Origin: Sporosarcina beigongshangi
GTDB lineage: Bacteria > Actinomycetota > Actinomycetes > Actinomycetales > Micrococcaceae
Assembly (NCBI RefSeq): GCF_016820535.1
Contig: NZ_JADHDY010000006.1
Coordinates: 1 to 64,000 of the forward strand
Direction: 5' to 3'
Length of the DNA stretch: 64,000 nt
The notes under the pieces were generated by a model. The model had not been told where the DNA came from. It worked only from the letters and a program-made list of their open reading frames with translations, and did not search any database. Position 1 is the first letter of the stretch. Each line of letters begins with the position of its first letter. Shown piece after piece: positions 26,022 through 34,558 of this stretch. Position numbers and translations under genes: made by a program.

Positions 26022-26091
26022 GCATCACATAAGTGCCCATTTCCCCCGACGCGGCATCAGGTAAATCGCACCCGGGCCAAATGCCGCATCA
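26022..26091. repeat. Sister 32-bp-period repeat array
   Basis: The core GCATCA recurs at 26022, 26054 and 26086, exactly 32 bp apart. Read on the minus strand, the segment aligns over about 46 bases with the array at 16942-17020, and 14 bases (26046-26059) match perfectly. It lies between a response regulator and the aminotransferase pseudogene. Confidence 0.75.
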
Positions 26092-27269
26092 CTTCCCCGC
26101 GGCCCAGCCGACCATGGCGGGAACCGCGCGTTCGGCGAAGGCCTCGTAGTCGCCCGGCGTGTTGTAGAGGTGGGCCGACAGCCTGAGGTACCCCACGCCG
26201 TCGAATGTGGTGATGGCAGTTTCAAAGTTGAGCTCGCTGGCCAGGCGGGTGCGCACCTGGCGGGAGGATTCGGGGGCGGCCAGCAGCCCGTCCGGCAGCC
26301 TGACGAGGCGCAGCGGGCCGACCTCCATGCCCACATCCACCGGCGCCGCCTCCCCGGCCAGTGCAGTGAAGGCCTCCTGGACAACGTGCTGTCCGTAGCC
26401 GGCAAGCCCAGCCGTGTAGTTGCGGAAGCGGTCCCACCCATACCGGGCCTCGATGGCCTCGAAGGACGTCGTCGCGGCCAGCCAGGACGTGACATCCTGC
26501 GTGCCAACGTGGTCAAAGCTCTCCGGAAATTCAAACGGGTAGCCCCATGAGTCAATCAGCGGCATGAGGTGCCGGCGGAACGGGCCCGTGGCCACGAGCG
26601 CCGCCGTCCCGCGGGGTGCGCAGGCGAACTTGTGCAGGTTGCCCACCCAGAAACCCTCAAAACCGGGGACCGGCCGGCCAAGCACCCCGGGCGCGTGGGC
26701 GCCGTCAACCAGTACCGGCACGCCCAACTGCTTCGCGGCCGCGGCGATCTCCGCGACCGGGAAGCTGCGGCCGTGGCCGAGGTGATCTGGTCGATGACGA
26801 TGAGCTGTGTCAGGGGATTGACCTGCGCCATGACAAGGTCGACGACGAGGGCCGAGTCCGCGTCCAGCGGCACCTGCGCGATGTGCACCTGGCCGTCGTG
26901 CCTGCGGACGGTGCGCCGGGCGCCTTCCAGGACGGCACCGTAGACGTGGTTGGTGGTGACGATTTCGGCGCCCTGGGTGAACGGCAGCGAGTTGTACACG
27001 GCCGTGATGCCGGCGCTGGCGTTGCCCACGAGTGCGAGGTCCCCCGCCGGAACCCCAAGGAAGCCGGCCACTCCCACACGGGCGGCCGCCACCATGTCCT
27101 GCTGCCGGGTGAACCAGGCGCAGGGGTTGGCGTCCATCGCGGCCCGCAGCTGGAGCTGCCGTTCCTGGGCTGCCAGCGTCACGGCCCCGTAGGAACCGTG
27201 GTTCAGGTGGATGGTGTCCCTGGCCAGCGACCAGTCGGCGATGGCCGGCGCCCCTTCCGGGGTCAGCAT
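26089..27269 (-). pseudogene. Class V aminotransferase (isopenicillin-N-epimerase-like), frameshifted
   Basis: Two frames together encode one PLP enzyme of about 390 residues. The N-terminal part (27269 down to about 26772) has the entry motif IHLNHGSYGAVTLAAQERQ, the phosphate-loop NASAGITAVYNSL and LIVIDQITSAT. The C-terminal part has RSFPVAEIAAAAKQ, the PLP aspartate region VLVDGAHAPG and lysine in GNLHKFACAPRG. A single missing base in a GGCCGC stretch near 26769-26772 separates the frames; one extra C on the minus strand restores TSATARSFPVAE. All motifs are intact otherwise, so this is either recent inactivation or a sequencing error. The start is uncertain; GTG 27302 is also possible. 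Confidence 0.75.
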
Positions 27270-27605
27270 GGCGGGCGGGGCGGCAGGCGCGGTACGGGGC
27301 ACGGCGGACTTTCTGTCGAACGGCTGGGACGCTGCAGGCCGTCTCGGCTGACGACGAGATTGTGCGTTGTTGATTGATCCTACGTCGTCCCCGCCGCCTG
27401 CCGCCGGACCGACGTTGCGCGCCCGACGTGCAGGGGCGAAGCCCGGGTCCAGCCACCACTGAGGCACCCCATCCGGCGCCTTGGCCCACCGCCCGGTTCC
27501 CGCGCAGTTTCCGTCCATGTCCGCGTCCAGGGCACGACGGCGGTTCGTCCCCCTGCGTGCGGCGGCGGACGCCGGCGGTGGGCGCGAAGGCGGGCTGCGC
27601 CGTCG
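27270..27605. other. Spacer upstream of the aminotransferase pseudogene
   Basis: A 336-bp region with no supported gene. Open frames on the minus strand continue through it, but the predicted residues are rich in Arg, Gly and Ala and match no family. It probably contains the promoter of the aminotransferase; a TAGGAT hexamer on the minus strand is one candidate -10. Confidence 0.4.
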
Positions 27606-28223
27606 TCAGTTCTGGAGCAGGCGCCACTCAAGCTGGGGCCATGCGCCGGACAGGACCTGCAGGATCTCCCCGGGCGCCGGCATGCCGCCGGCAAGCTCCG
27701 GGCCGGGCAGGAAGTGGACAGACGCGCCCGTGGTGCCGTTGTCGGGGATGGGCAGCAGCTCGTCCGGAATGCCCCGCTCATAGCGCTGGGTCCACGAGCC
27801 GTTCAGGCGGCGGTTAGTGTGGACCAGCCAGGTGCTCAGCGCCGACACGACGGACATGCCGCGCCGGGCGAATCCGTCCGGCAGCAGTTCCGCGGCCGGG
27901 CCGTCGAAGAACCTGAGGTCCTTGGTGGACATGACCGGCTTCTTGACGGGCCGGCCGGCCTCATCGAGGCGCGTGTCTGTGCCGCGGCCGTCGTCGGCCA
28001 CTGACCAGGAGCCGTCGGCATGTGCCGTGACGGTGCAGATTCCGCGGGTCCCGCGGTCCACCGCCTCATCCACCGGGTGCGCCGCCACCTCCAGCAGCAG
28101 GTGCCATGCCCCACCGGGTGCATGGCGCCCGGGGTCCGCAGCGATGGTGGCCAGGTGCGCGGAGTCGACGGCGGCTGCCCAGTCGTGGGTGGTGTTGGTC
28201 CAGGGGTTCGGCGAAGTGGCCAT
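27606..28223 (-). CDS. Standalone GyrB/ParE-like ATPase-domain protein (GHKL fold)
   Basis: A protein of 205 residues corresponding only to the N-terminal ATPase half of a type II topoisomerase B subunit. Recognisable are an N-box-like helix (HLLLEVAAHPVDEAVDRG), the G1 motif VADDGRGTDTR, and a G2-like segment FARRGMSVVSALSTWLV followed by RLNGSWTQRYERG, all closely parallel to GyrB. The Mg-chelating Asn of the N-box is replaced by His (AHPVDEA against the GyrB DNSIDEA). No transducer, TOPRIM or DNA-binding region follows. It is not a fragment of a broken gyrB, because start and stop are clean. Function is unknown. Confidence 0.7.
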   Translation of the reverse strand: MATSPNPWTNTTHDWAAAVDSAHLATIAADPGRHAPGGAWHLLLEVAAHPVDEAVDRGTRGICTVTAHADGSWSVADDGRGTDTRLDEAGRPVKKPVMSTKDLRFFDGPAAELLPDGFARRGMSVVSALSTWLVHTNRRLNGSWTQRYERGIPDELLPIPDNGTTGASVHFLPGPELAGGMPAPGEILQVLSGAWPQLEWRLLQN

Positions 28224-28286
28224 GCCCCAGTGTATAGATTCACCCGCGGCCAACCGCGCAGACCGAAGCCGGCGGAGGAAGCTCCC

Positions 28287-29420
28287 CTACAAATGCAGGC
28301 GGTAAAAACGAAAGTCAGAGAAGCCTTCGATCGGCAGGCGTTCCACGGACGGGAAGCCGGCCTCTGCCGCGTACCGCTCCAGCACCGGCTGCCGCATGAC
28401 CGTCCCTGTGCCCGCCGATCCCGGTGTCGACAAGCTGTCCGGCAGGCAGATGAACAGGCTGTAGGCATACATGAGCCGCTCCAGTTCGTCCCCGTCCGGT
28501 CCGAAGGCATCGGCGACGGCCTCGTCCATGACCACAACCACGCCGTCGGGCTTCACCATGGCACGGACGGAGGCCAGCACCTGCACGGGAAACGGCATGT
28601 CATGCAGCGCCTCAAATATGAAGACGGCGTCCTGGCTGCCTGGCGCCACGGCGTCCGCGGCACCTGGATCCGCGGCGTCCGCGATGCGGAACGTTGCCCG
28701 GCCCTCCAGGCCGCTGCGGCGCGCGTTGCTCCGCGCCTCCTCGATCGAGGGTCCGTCAATGTCAATGCCGACGACGGCGGCCCCTGGGTAGGCGTTCGCC
28801 AGCGCCAGGGTGGACCAGCCGCAGCCGGCACCCAGGTCCGTGATGTGCGCACCCTGTCTGGACAGCACCCCGTGGATATCCGGGACGGATGCCAGCGCGG
28901 AGCCCAGCCGCTGCTCAAACCACGGCTTGTTGCCGGCGGCCTGCGATTCGCGCGCCTCGCTGCCAATCTGCGCCCAGCCAACGCCGCCGCCGTGCCGGTA
29001 GGCCTGCAGCAGTTCCGGCAGCTGGGCCACCCCTGCCCGGAGCATGCGCACCATGGGCATGAGCCCCGCGAGCGAGTCCGGCTGCAGCAGCACCTCGGCG
29101 GCCCCGGGCGGCAGCGCGAAGCGGGGTCCGGCGTGGCGGACTTGCCCGGCGTCCGCACCGGCCACGTCCTGCACCACGGCGACGAAGCCCGCCACGCTTT
29201 GCTGTTCCAGCCATTCCCGCGCATAGCGTTCCTGCGTGCCGGTGCCCGCTGCCAACCCGGCAGGCGTCACCCCTGCGCTGCCGGCTTCGGCCAGCGCGGC
29301 ATACCAGCCAAGTTCGTCACCCAGCACGATGCCTGCCAGCTCCGCGTAGCCCAGCAGGGCAGCGACCACCCTGTCCGAATATGCGCCAACGCCCTCATCC
29401 ATCGCCGGGACCATGCCCAC
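28287..29420 (-). CDS. SAM-dependent class I methyltransferase with N-terminal winged helix
   Basis: A protein of 377 residues. Residues about 10-130 resemble the winged-helix dimerisation region of small-molecule methyltransferases. The Rossmann domain begins at about 195, with motif I ITDLGAGCGWSTLALANAYPG (in parts) and the acidic residue in VVGIDIDGPSIEEARS. Motif IV-like residues lie in VFIFEALHDMPFPV. The GTG at 29420 is preferred because GGAGGA lies 5 bp upstream; ATG 29414 is an alternative. The group includes Rv2258c-like proteins. The substrate is unknown. It is divergent from the ABC exporter. Confidence 0.82.
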   Translation of the reverse strand: MGMVPAMDEGVGAYSDRVVAALLGYAELAGIVLGDELGWYAALAEAGSAGVTPAGLAAGTGTQERYAREWLEQQSVAGFVAVVQDVAGADAGQVRHAGPRFALPPGAAEVLLQPDSLAGLMPMVRMLRAGVAQLPELLQAYRHGGGVGWAQIGSEARESQAAGNKPWFEQRLGSALASVPDIHGVLSRQGAHITDLGAGCGWSTLALANAYPGAAVVGIDIDGPSIEEARSNARRSGLEGRATFRIADAADPGAADAVAPGSQDAVFIFEALHDMPFPVQVLASVRAMVKPDGVVVVMDEAVADAFGPDGDELERLMYAYSLFICLPDSLSTPGSAGTGTVMRQPVLERYAAEAGFPSVERLPIEGFSDFRFYRLHL

Positions 29421-29596
29421 AATTGTCCTCCTCCCGAAGCTGCTTGGGAAAGCGGAACTTTGACCGGGGAAGCCACGCTCCCGGCCAGCCGCCCAAGGCG
29501 CCTCCACCCACGGTAGGAGGGTCCGGCGTCGAACCTCCGGGACATATCCGACCGCGCTCCGATCCGCGGCTGCGAAGCCCGAAATAGGCTGGTGCC

Positions 29597-30349
29597 ATGA
29601 CCATCACATCTGAGCACAATCAACGCACCCTGGCGGTTCAGGCCCGCGGCCTGCGCAAAAGCTACGGCAAGGGCGAGACCGAGGTGACGGCACTCAAGGG
29701 CGTGGACCTGGAGTTCCCGGCCGAGCAGTTCACCGCCATCATGGGCCCGTCCGGCTCCGGCAAGTCCACGCTGATGCACTGCCTCGCGGGACTCGACACC
29801 GTCACCTCGGGCACCATCCATCTGGGCGACACCGAGTTGACCGCCCTCAACGACAAGGATTTAACACAGCTGCGCCGCGACCGGATCGGCTTCGTTTTCC
29901 AGGCGTTCAACCTGGTCCCCACACTGACCGCGGAAGCCAACATCACCCTGCCCGTCGCACTGGCCGGCGGCACCGTGGACAAGGAATGGTTCACGTTCAT
30001 CACCTCCACCCTTGGCCTGACTGACCGCCTGGCGCACAAGCCGCACGAGCTTTCCGGCGGCCAGCAGCAACGTGTGGCCGTGGCCCGCGCCCTGCTCACC
30101 CGCCCCGACGTCATCTTCGGCGACGAGCCCACCGGCAACCTTGACTCCCGCTCCGGCGCAGAAGTCCTGGGCATGCTGCGCCGCTCCTCCCGCGAGATGG
30201 GCCAGAGCATCATCATGGTCACCCACGACCCCGTCGCCGCCTCCTACGCGGACCGCGTGGTCCTCATGAACGACGGCGAATTGGTGGGCGAACTCGAGAA
30301 CCCCACCGCCGAATCCGTGCTGGCGTCGCTGGCCTCGCTGGGGGCCTAG
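29597..30349 (+). CDS. ABC transporter ATPase, MacB/LolD type
   Basis: A protein of 250 residues. Walker A is GPSGSGKST (50-58), the Q-loop region is FVFQAFNLVPTLTAEANI, the signature is LSGGQQQRVAVARAL, Walker B is VIFGDEPTGNLDS and the H-loop is MVTHDPVAASYA. The sequence class (with the FQ-x-FNL-x-PTLTA pattern) belongs to the MacB/LolD group, which works with FtsX-type permeases rather than canonical transport channels. It is coupled to the permease gene 3 bp downstream. The role is likely envelope lipoprotein, peptide or antibiotic handling. Confidence 0.93.
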   Translation: MTITSEHNQRTLAVQARGLRKSYGKGETEVTALKGVDLEFPAEQFTAIMGPSGSGKSTLMHCLAGLDTVTSGTIHLGDTELTALNDKDLTQLRRDRIGFVFQAFNLVPTLTAEANITLPVALAGGTVDKEWFTFITSTLGLTDRLAHKPHELSGGQQQRVAVARALLTRPDVIFGDEPTGNLDSRSGAEVLGMLRRSSREMGQSIIMVTHDPVAASYADRVVLMNDGELVGELENPTAESVLASLASLGA

Positions 30350-30352
30350 GCC

Positions 30353-32833
30353 ATGCTGCAAGTTGCCCTGAGCCAGCTCAAAACCCACTCGCGCCGCTTC
30401 ATCGCCATCACGCTGGCCGTGCTGCTGGCCGTCGCGTTCCTCACCGCCACCCTCATGGTCAACGCCTCCACCAAGGCGTCCCTGAAGGCATCCATCGGCC
30501 AGGCCTACTCCACCGCGGACCTCGTCATCTCCCCTCCCGGCAACGAGCCATTGACGACGGCGAACGCGGCCGCCGTCGCTTCCTCGCCTGGAGTTGCGGC
30601 TTCTTATGCGCAGCGCTCCCTCTATGTTGAGAGCGACCTCGGCACCGGCTGGGTCGGTTCCAAGCTCCGCAACCTGCCGGATGCACCGTCCCTTGAAGCC
30701 GTCAAACTCGACTCAGGCGCCTGGCCGGCTGCCGACGGCGAGGTGGCCGTTGACGCCACGACCGCTGCCCGGAACTCCCTGGCGGTGGGCAGCAAGGTCA
30801 CCCTGACGGGACAGTACGGGGCCGGAGGTGAGAACCCGAAGCTCGCCGCCACCGTCTCCGGCATCATGGCCACCTCAAACGATCCGCTGAGCTCCGGCAT
30901 GGCACAGTTTGTGGGCACCATGGCTTCCGTGGATTCACTCAGCTCCCCGGATGCCGGTTTCGGCACCATCTCGGTGGAGCTGGCCCCGGGCGCGTCCATC
31001 GGCGATGCCAAGACCGCCATTGCCGACGCCGCGGGACTGCCCGTGGATTCCGTCCTGACGCCGGATGAGAAGACCACCCAGGAGGTGTCCAACTTCACCG
31101 GCGGCCAGGACCAGCTGACGATTGTGCTGCTGGCCTTTGCCGGGGTGGCCCTGCTGGTCTCCGCCCTGGTGGTTTCCAACACCTTCTCGGTGCTGGTTGC
31201 CCAGCGCACCCGCGAGCTGGCCCTGCTGCGCTGCATCGGCGCCAGCCGCCGGCAGGTGCGCAGCTCGGTGATTCTCGAAGCGCTTGTGGTTGGCTTCATC
31301 GCCTCAGTGTTGGGAGTCCTTGCCGCCAGCGGCACCATGGCACTGGTCCTGACGCTGCTGAGCCAAAATCCGGACTACAGCTTTGCCACCCTGGCGGTGC
31401 CGCCGTCGGCCGTCATCGCAGGCCTTGTGGTGGGCACGCTGCTCACCGTCTTGGCAGCGCTGGTGCCGGCCCGGGCTGCGACGGCGGTTGCCCCGCTGGC
31501 CGCGCTGCGCCCCGTCGACGACCTCTCCGTGCGCAATTCAGGCGGGCGGCTGCGCCTGGCCATCGGCATCCTGCTCCTCATCGCCGGCGGCGCCGGACTC
31601 GTGTACGGCGGAATCTCCGCCAACCTGCTGATCGCCCTCCCGTCGGGAGCCGCCTCGTTTGTTGGCTTCCTCATGGCGGCCACGCTGTTTGTTCCCAAGC
31701 TCGTGTCCCTGGCCGGCACCCTCGCCGCACCGGCGGGTGTTCCCGGCAAGATGGCCGCCGCCAACGCGGTCCGGAACCCGCGGCGGACCACGGCGACGGC
31801 GTCTGCCCTGCTGATCGGCGTCACGCTCGTGACCATGATGATGACCGGCGCGGCCACGGCACGGCACGCCTTCGACACCCAGCTGGATGCCATCTACCCC
31901 GTGGACATTTCAGCCGAATCGTTCCCGGGCGAGCCGGCCATCACGGACGAGGCCCTGGCCGCAGCCGCTGACTTGCCCGGCGTGGAGCACATTGGCCGGC
32001 TTGAATTGGTGGGCATGGTGACGGCAGGCGACGTCCAACTGCCGGCGTACGGCATTTCCGACGCCGACGCCCTGACGCTTCTGGCCAACCCAGCCAACCG
32101 CCCCACCGGCACTGCCGTGGTCCTGCCCTCGGACGTCAAGGCGACCACGGCAACCCTGGCGGCCGGCACACAGACCACCAACTTGCCGGCCACTCCCGGG
32201 ACGAGCAACGGCTCCACTGCCCTGGTCTCCCTGGGTGCCTTCGCGCCGCTGGCCCTGGACGACCCCCTGCGCGCACAGATGTCGGCCCCGCTGTGGATCT
32301 CGGTGGACGAGACCCTGGACAACAACGCACTGATGGACCTGCGCACGTCCCTGTCACAGACCCTGGGCATCAATGAGTATCAGCTCTCCGGCGCCGTCTT
32401 GGAGAAGGCCATGTTCAACCAGGTCATCAACATGCTGCTGCTCGTGGTCACCGCACTGCTGGCCGTTGCCGTGTTCATTGCACTGATCGGTGTCGCCAAC
32501 ACGCTGTCCCTGTCGGTGCTGGAACGGACGCGGGAGAACTCCCTGCTGCGGGCGCTGGGCCTGACCCGGGGCCAGTTGCGCGGCATGCTGGCGCTGGAGG
32601 CGCTGCTGATTGCAGGCGTTGCGGCCGTCATCGGCTCGGTGCTTGGCACCTTGTATGGCTGGGCCGGGGCACAGTCGGGGCTCGGCACCTTTACCGAGGT
32701 CACGGCCGTCATCCCGTGGGGCCAGATCCTGGCCGTTGTCGGCGTCGCGGCCGTGGCGGGGCTGCTGGCCTCCGTGGTTCCGGCCCGCCGCGCAGCGAAA
32801 CTCTCCCCCGTGGAGGGCCTGGCCATGGACTGA
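30353..32833 (+). CDS. FtsX-like ABC transporter permease
   Basis: A protein of 826 residues with two FtsX domains. An N-terminal helix (about 18-40) is followed by a large extracellular region. The first FtsX block (about 255-375) has QDQLTIVLLAFAGVALLVSALVVSNTF and ELALLRCIGASRRQVRSSV. A middle pair of helices (about 400-450) and a second periplasmic-type region (about 505-680) follow. The second FtsX block (about 685-820) has TRENSLLRALGLTRGQLRG and the closing VVPARRAAKLSPVEGLAMD. Together with the upstream ATPase this is a complete mechanotransmission-type ABC exporter. Substrate is unknown; a hairpin at 33024-33089 follows. Confidence 0.92.
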   Translation: MLQVALSQLKTHSRRFIAITLAVLLAVAFLTATLMVNASTKASLKASIGQAYSTADLVISPPGNEPLTTANAAAVASSPGVAASYAQRSLYVESDLGTGWVGSKLRNLPDAPSLEAVKLDSGAWPAADGEVAVDATTAARNSLAVGSKVTLTGQYGAGGENPKLAATVSGIMATSNDPLSSGMAQFVGTMASVDSLSSPDAGFGTISVELAPGASIGDAKTAIADAAGLPVDSVLTPDEKTTQEVSNFTGGQDQLTIVLLAFAGVALLVSALVVSNTFSVLVAQRTRELALLRCIGASRRQVRSSVILEALVVGFIASVLGVLAASGTMALVLTLLSQNPDYSFATLAVPPSAVIAGLVVGTLLTVLAALVPARAATAVAPLAALRPVDDLSVRNSGGRLRLAIGILLLIAGGAGLVYGGISANLLIALPSGAASFVGFLMAATLFVPKLVSLAGTLAAPAGVPGKMAAANAVRNPRRTTATASALLIGVTLVTMMMTGAATARHAFDTQLDAIYPVDISAESFPGEPAITDEALAAAADLPGVEHIGRLELVGMVTAGDVQLPAYGISDADALTLLANPANRPTGTAVVLPSDVKATTATLAAGTQTTNLPATPGTSNGSTALVSLGAFAPLALDDPLRAQMSAPLWISVDETLDNNALMDLRTSLSQTLGINEYQLSGAVLEKAMFNQVINMLLLVVTALLAVAVFIALIGVANTLSLSVLERTRENSLLRALGLTRGQLRGMLALEALLIAGVAAVIGSVLGTLYGWAGAQSGLGTFTEVTAVIPWGQILAVVGVAAVAGLLASVVPARRAAKLSPVEGLAMD

Positions 32834-32939
32834 TCTGCCGGTCCCGCCACTGCGGCATGGACGGTCCCTCGGCCTGCGGCGTCCGTGGCCGCGCCTGGAC
32901 TTGCCGGCCGTTTGCCAGGCCGCGCGGGGCACGGGCTGG

Positions 32940-32990
32940 CCTGACACCGGGCAAGTCCGCGTGGGCCTGACACCGGCAAGTCCGGGTGGG
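32940..32990. repeat. Short tandem repeat with CACCGGGCAAGTCC
   Basis: Two head-to-tail copies of about 25 bp (CCTGACACCGGGCAAGTCC and CCTGACACCGGCAAGTCCG onward) occupy 32940-32965 and 32966-32990. An inverted partial copy (CTGGACTTGCCGG) lies just upstream, near 32895. It begins the 582-bp gene-free stretch 32834-33415. Confidence 0.65.
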
Positions 32991-33023
32991 CCGCCTCGCA
33001 GGGCCAGGCGCCCGCTACGGCAG

Positions 33024-33089
33024 AAATGACGCTGATCCCCCTTTATGATCCCGGAATCCCGGCCTCATAAAGGGGGATCAGCGTCATTT
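33024..33089. repeat. Perfect 25-bp inverted repeat, probable terminator of the ABC operon
   Basis: Arms 33024-33048 and 33065-33089 are perfectly complementary over 25 bp around a 16-base loop; the right arm continues TTTT. The arm contains GACGCTGAT and differs by only a few bases from the hairpin at 1072-1139. It can act as a bidirectional terminator, but the length and cross-locus similarity mark it as a repeat element. Confidence 0.85.
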
Positions 33090-33121
33090 TCGTTTTCTTC
33101 CCGATCCGACGGTGAATTCCA

Positions 33122-33219
33122 GCGTCATGAACCGGAACCGGCGTCAAAAATTGTCGCGGGGCCCGGCGGGACCGGCGTCAAGAAGCGGAACCTGCGTCGC
33201 ATGGCGGGACCGGCGTCAT
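33122..33219. repeat. 19-bp-period GCGTC repeats
   Basis: GCGTC recurs at 33122, 33141, 33175, 33194 and 33213, with three intervals of exactly 19 bp and one of 34. Neighbouring words (GGAACCGGCGTCA, GGGACCGGCGTCA, GGAACCTGCGTCG) are variants of one unit. The stretch from 33220 to 33415 shows no gene. Confidence 0.65.
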
Positions 33220-33415
33220 GAACGATCCGGCCGGCCGCAAGGTGCATGCGTCCAGACCAGGCCGGCCCGCATCACGGAGACTCGGGCGGCACTTCTGCCC
33301 CTTGGCCATGCCACGGTGCAGTCAATTCCTCCACAGGCACCGCATGGGACGCACCTGTCCACAATCAGCGGCCCGCCCCTTCCACCGCGTCGGCTTCGAT
33401 GCCACCCTGAAGCGC

Positions 33416-34432
33416 ATGACCAATCCACGGCTTATCTTCAGTTCAGACCTTGCCCTCACCGGCCAGGATCCCCGCGTGCTCGCGAAACTGTGCCAGCAAG
33501 GCAGGCTGACGCGGATCCGGCAGGGTGTCTACCTGCCAACTGATGAATGGGAGGCCCTCAGCGAAAAGGCGCAATACGGATGCAGGGCCGAGGCCTTTCG
33601 GCACCTCGCATTCGGGGAGCCCGTGTTTTGCTACGCGACGGCAGCCTTGCTGTGGGGCTTGTGGATCATTGGAACCCCGTCATTCGTGCATGTCCGAACT
33701 GAGGTCCGGAATGGCGGACGCAGCGGCAATGGCGTCAAACGGCGCCTCGGCGCTCCAACGGACGTGCCGGTCCGCTGCGGCCAACTCCTGGTGACCGACA
33801 AGCTCACCACCACCATCCAGCTCATCCATGCGCTTTCTTTTCAATATGCGGTGGCCATCTGTGATTCGAGCCTCCACAGCATGGACAGTCGAAACCAGGT
33901 CAACCAGTTCTCAGCGGCTGGAACCTCACCCGTCTCCGACGCGATCTGGGAAACGGACTCTCCCCAGGGCCCACCCTTGACGAAAGAGGAGCTGGCCGAC
34001 GCAGCCCTGTTGCTGCCCAGCCGTGCAGCACGGGACCGTGCCCTTGCAGTCATCGCCTTCTCATCCTCATTGTCTGGATCCGCGGGCGAATCAATCAGCC
34101 GGGCAAAAATGCATTTGCTGGGGTTCCCCGCACCTGTCCTGCAAAAAGAGTTTGCCTTGCGGGACCGGAAGAAGGCCTTTACGGACTTTTGGTTCGAGGA
34201 ACCCAACGTGGCCGGCGAGTTTGATGGCAAGGGGAAGTACCTGAGGTCGGACTGGGGCGGCGGCCTGCCCATAGAGCAGCGTGTCATGAAGGAAAAGGCT
34301 CGCGAGGACGACATCCGCCGCCAAGGCACCGGCCTCGTCCGTTGGAATTGGCGCGAGCTGAATGACACTGCCACGTTTGAACAACTGCTCCGCCAGGCAG
34401 GCCTCCCCCAAAGCCGCGGAAGGCCGAAATGA
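33416..34432 (+). CDS. AbiEi-antitoxin-like / DUF559-type protein
   Basis: A protein of 338 residues. The N-terminal region (about 5-60) has the wHTH-like pattern LAKLCQQGRLTRIRQGVYLP found in AbiEi antitoxins, followed by the AbiEi-type strand region CYATAALLWGLWIIG. The C-terminal region (about 215-330) resembles a Vsr/DUF559 restriction-like fold, with FWFEEPNVAGEFDGKGKY holding acidic residues and a lysine in nuclease-like order. This architecture is common in Actinobacteria as a single gene. No AbiEii-type nucleotidyltransferase toxin is adjacent. GC content is a little lower than neighbours. Whether it is an antitoxin, nuclease or regulator is unresolved. Confidence 0.7.
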   Translation: MTNPRLIFSSDLALTGQDPRVLAKLCQQGRLTRIRQGVYLPTDEWEALSEKAQYGCRAEAFRHLAFGEPVFCYATAALLWGLWIIGTPSFVHVRTEVRNGGRSGNGVKRRLGAPTDVPVRCGQLLVTDKLTTTIQLIHALSFQYAVAICDSSLHSMDSRNQVNQFSAAGTSPVSDAIWETDSPQGPPLTKEELADAALLLPSRAARDRALAVIAFSSSLSGSAGESISRAKMHLLGFPAPVLQKEFALRDRKKAFTDFWFEEPNVAGEFDGKGKYLRSDWGGGLPIEQRVMKEKAREDDIRRQGTGLVRWNWRELNDTATFEQLLRQAGLPQSRGRPK

Positions 34433-34558
34433 TCCCGGGCCCCTCTCCAGCACCGGGATGGCGGCGTCGGAGTGGGGCCCGGGCTCGTTCACAAGGGGGA
34501 CGTGTTGCTGCCGCGCGGCCAGCCGAGGGGATGAACCCCGACACCGCGCACCGCAGGG

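Noticed and set aside
26760-26790. Programmed frameshift in the class V aminotransferase
   Set aside because: No slippery heptamer or downstream stimulator is evident; a single lost base in a GC run is simpler.
33416-34432. Complete type IV toxin-antitoxin pair
   Set aside because: No AbiEii-like nucleotidyltransferase is encoded on either side.
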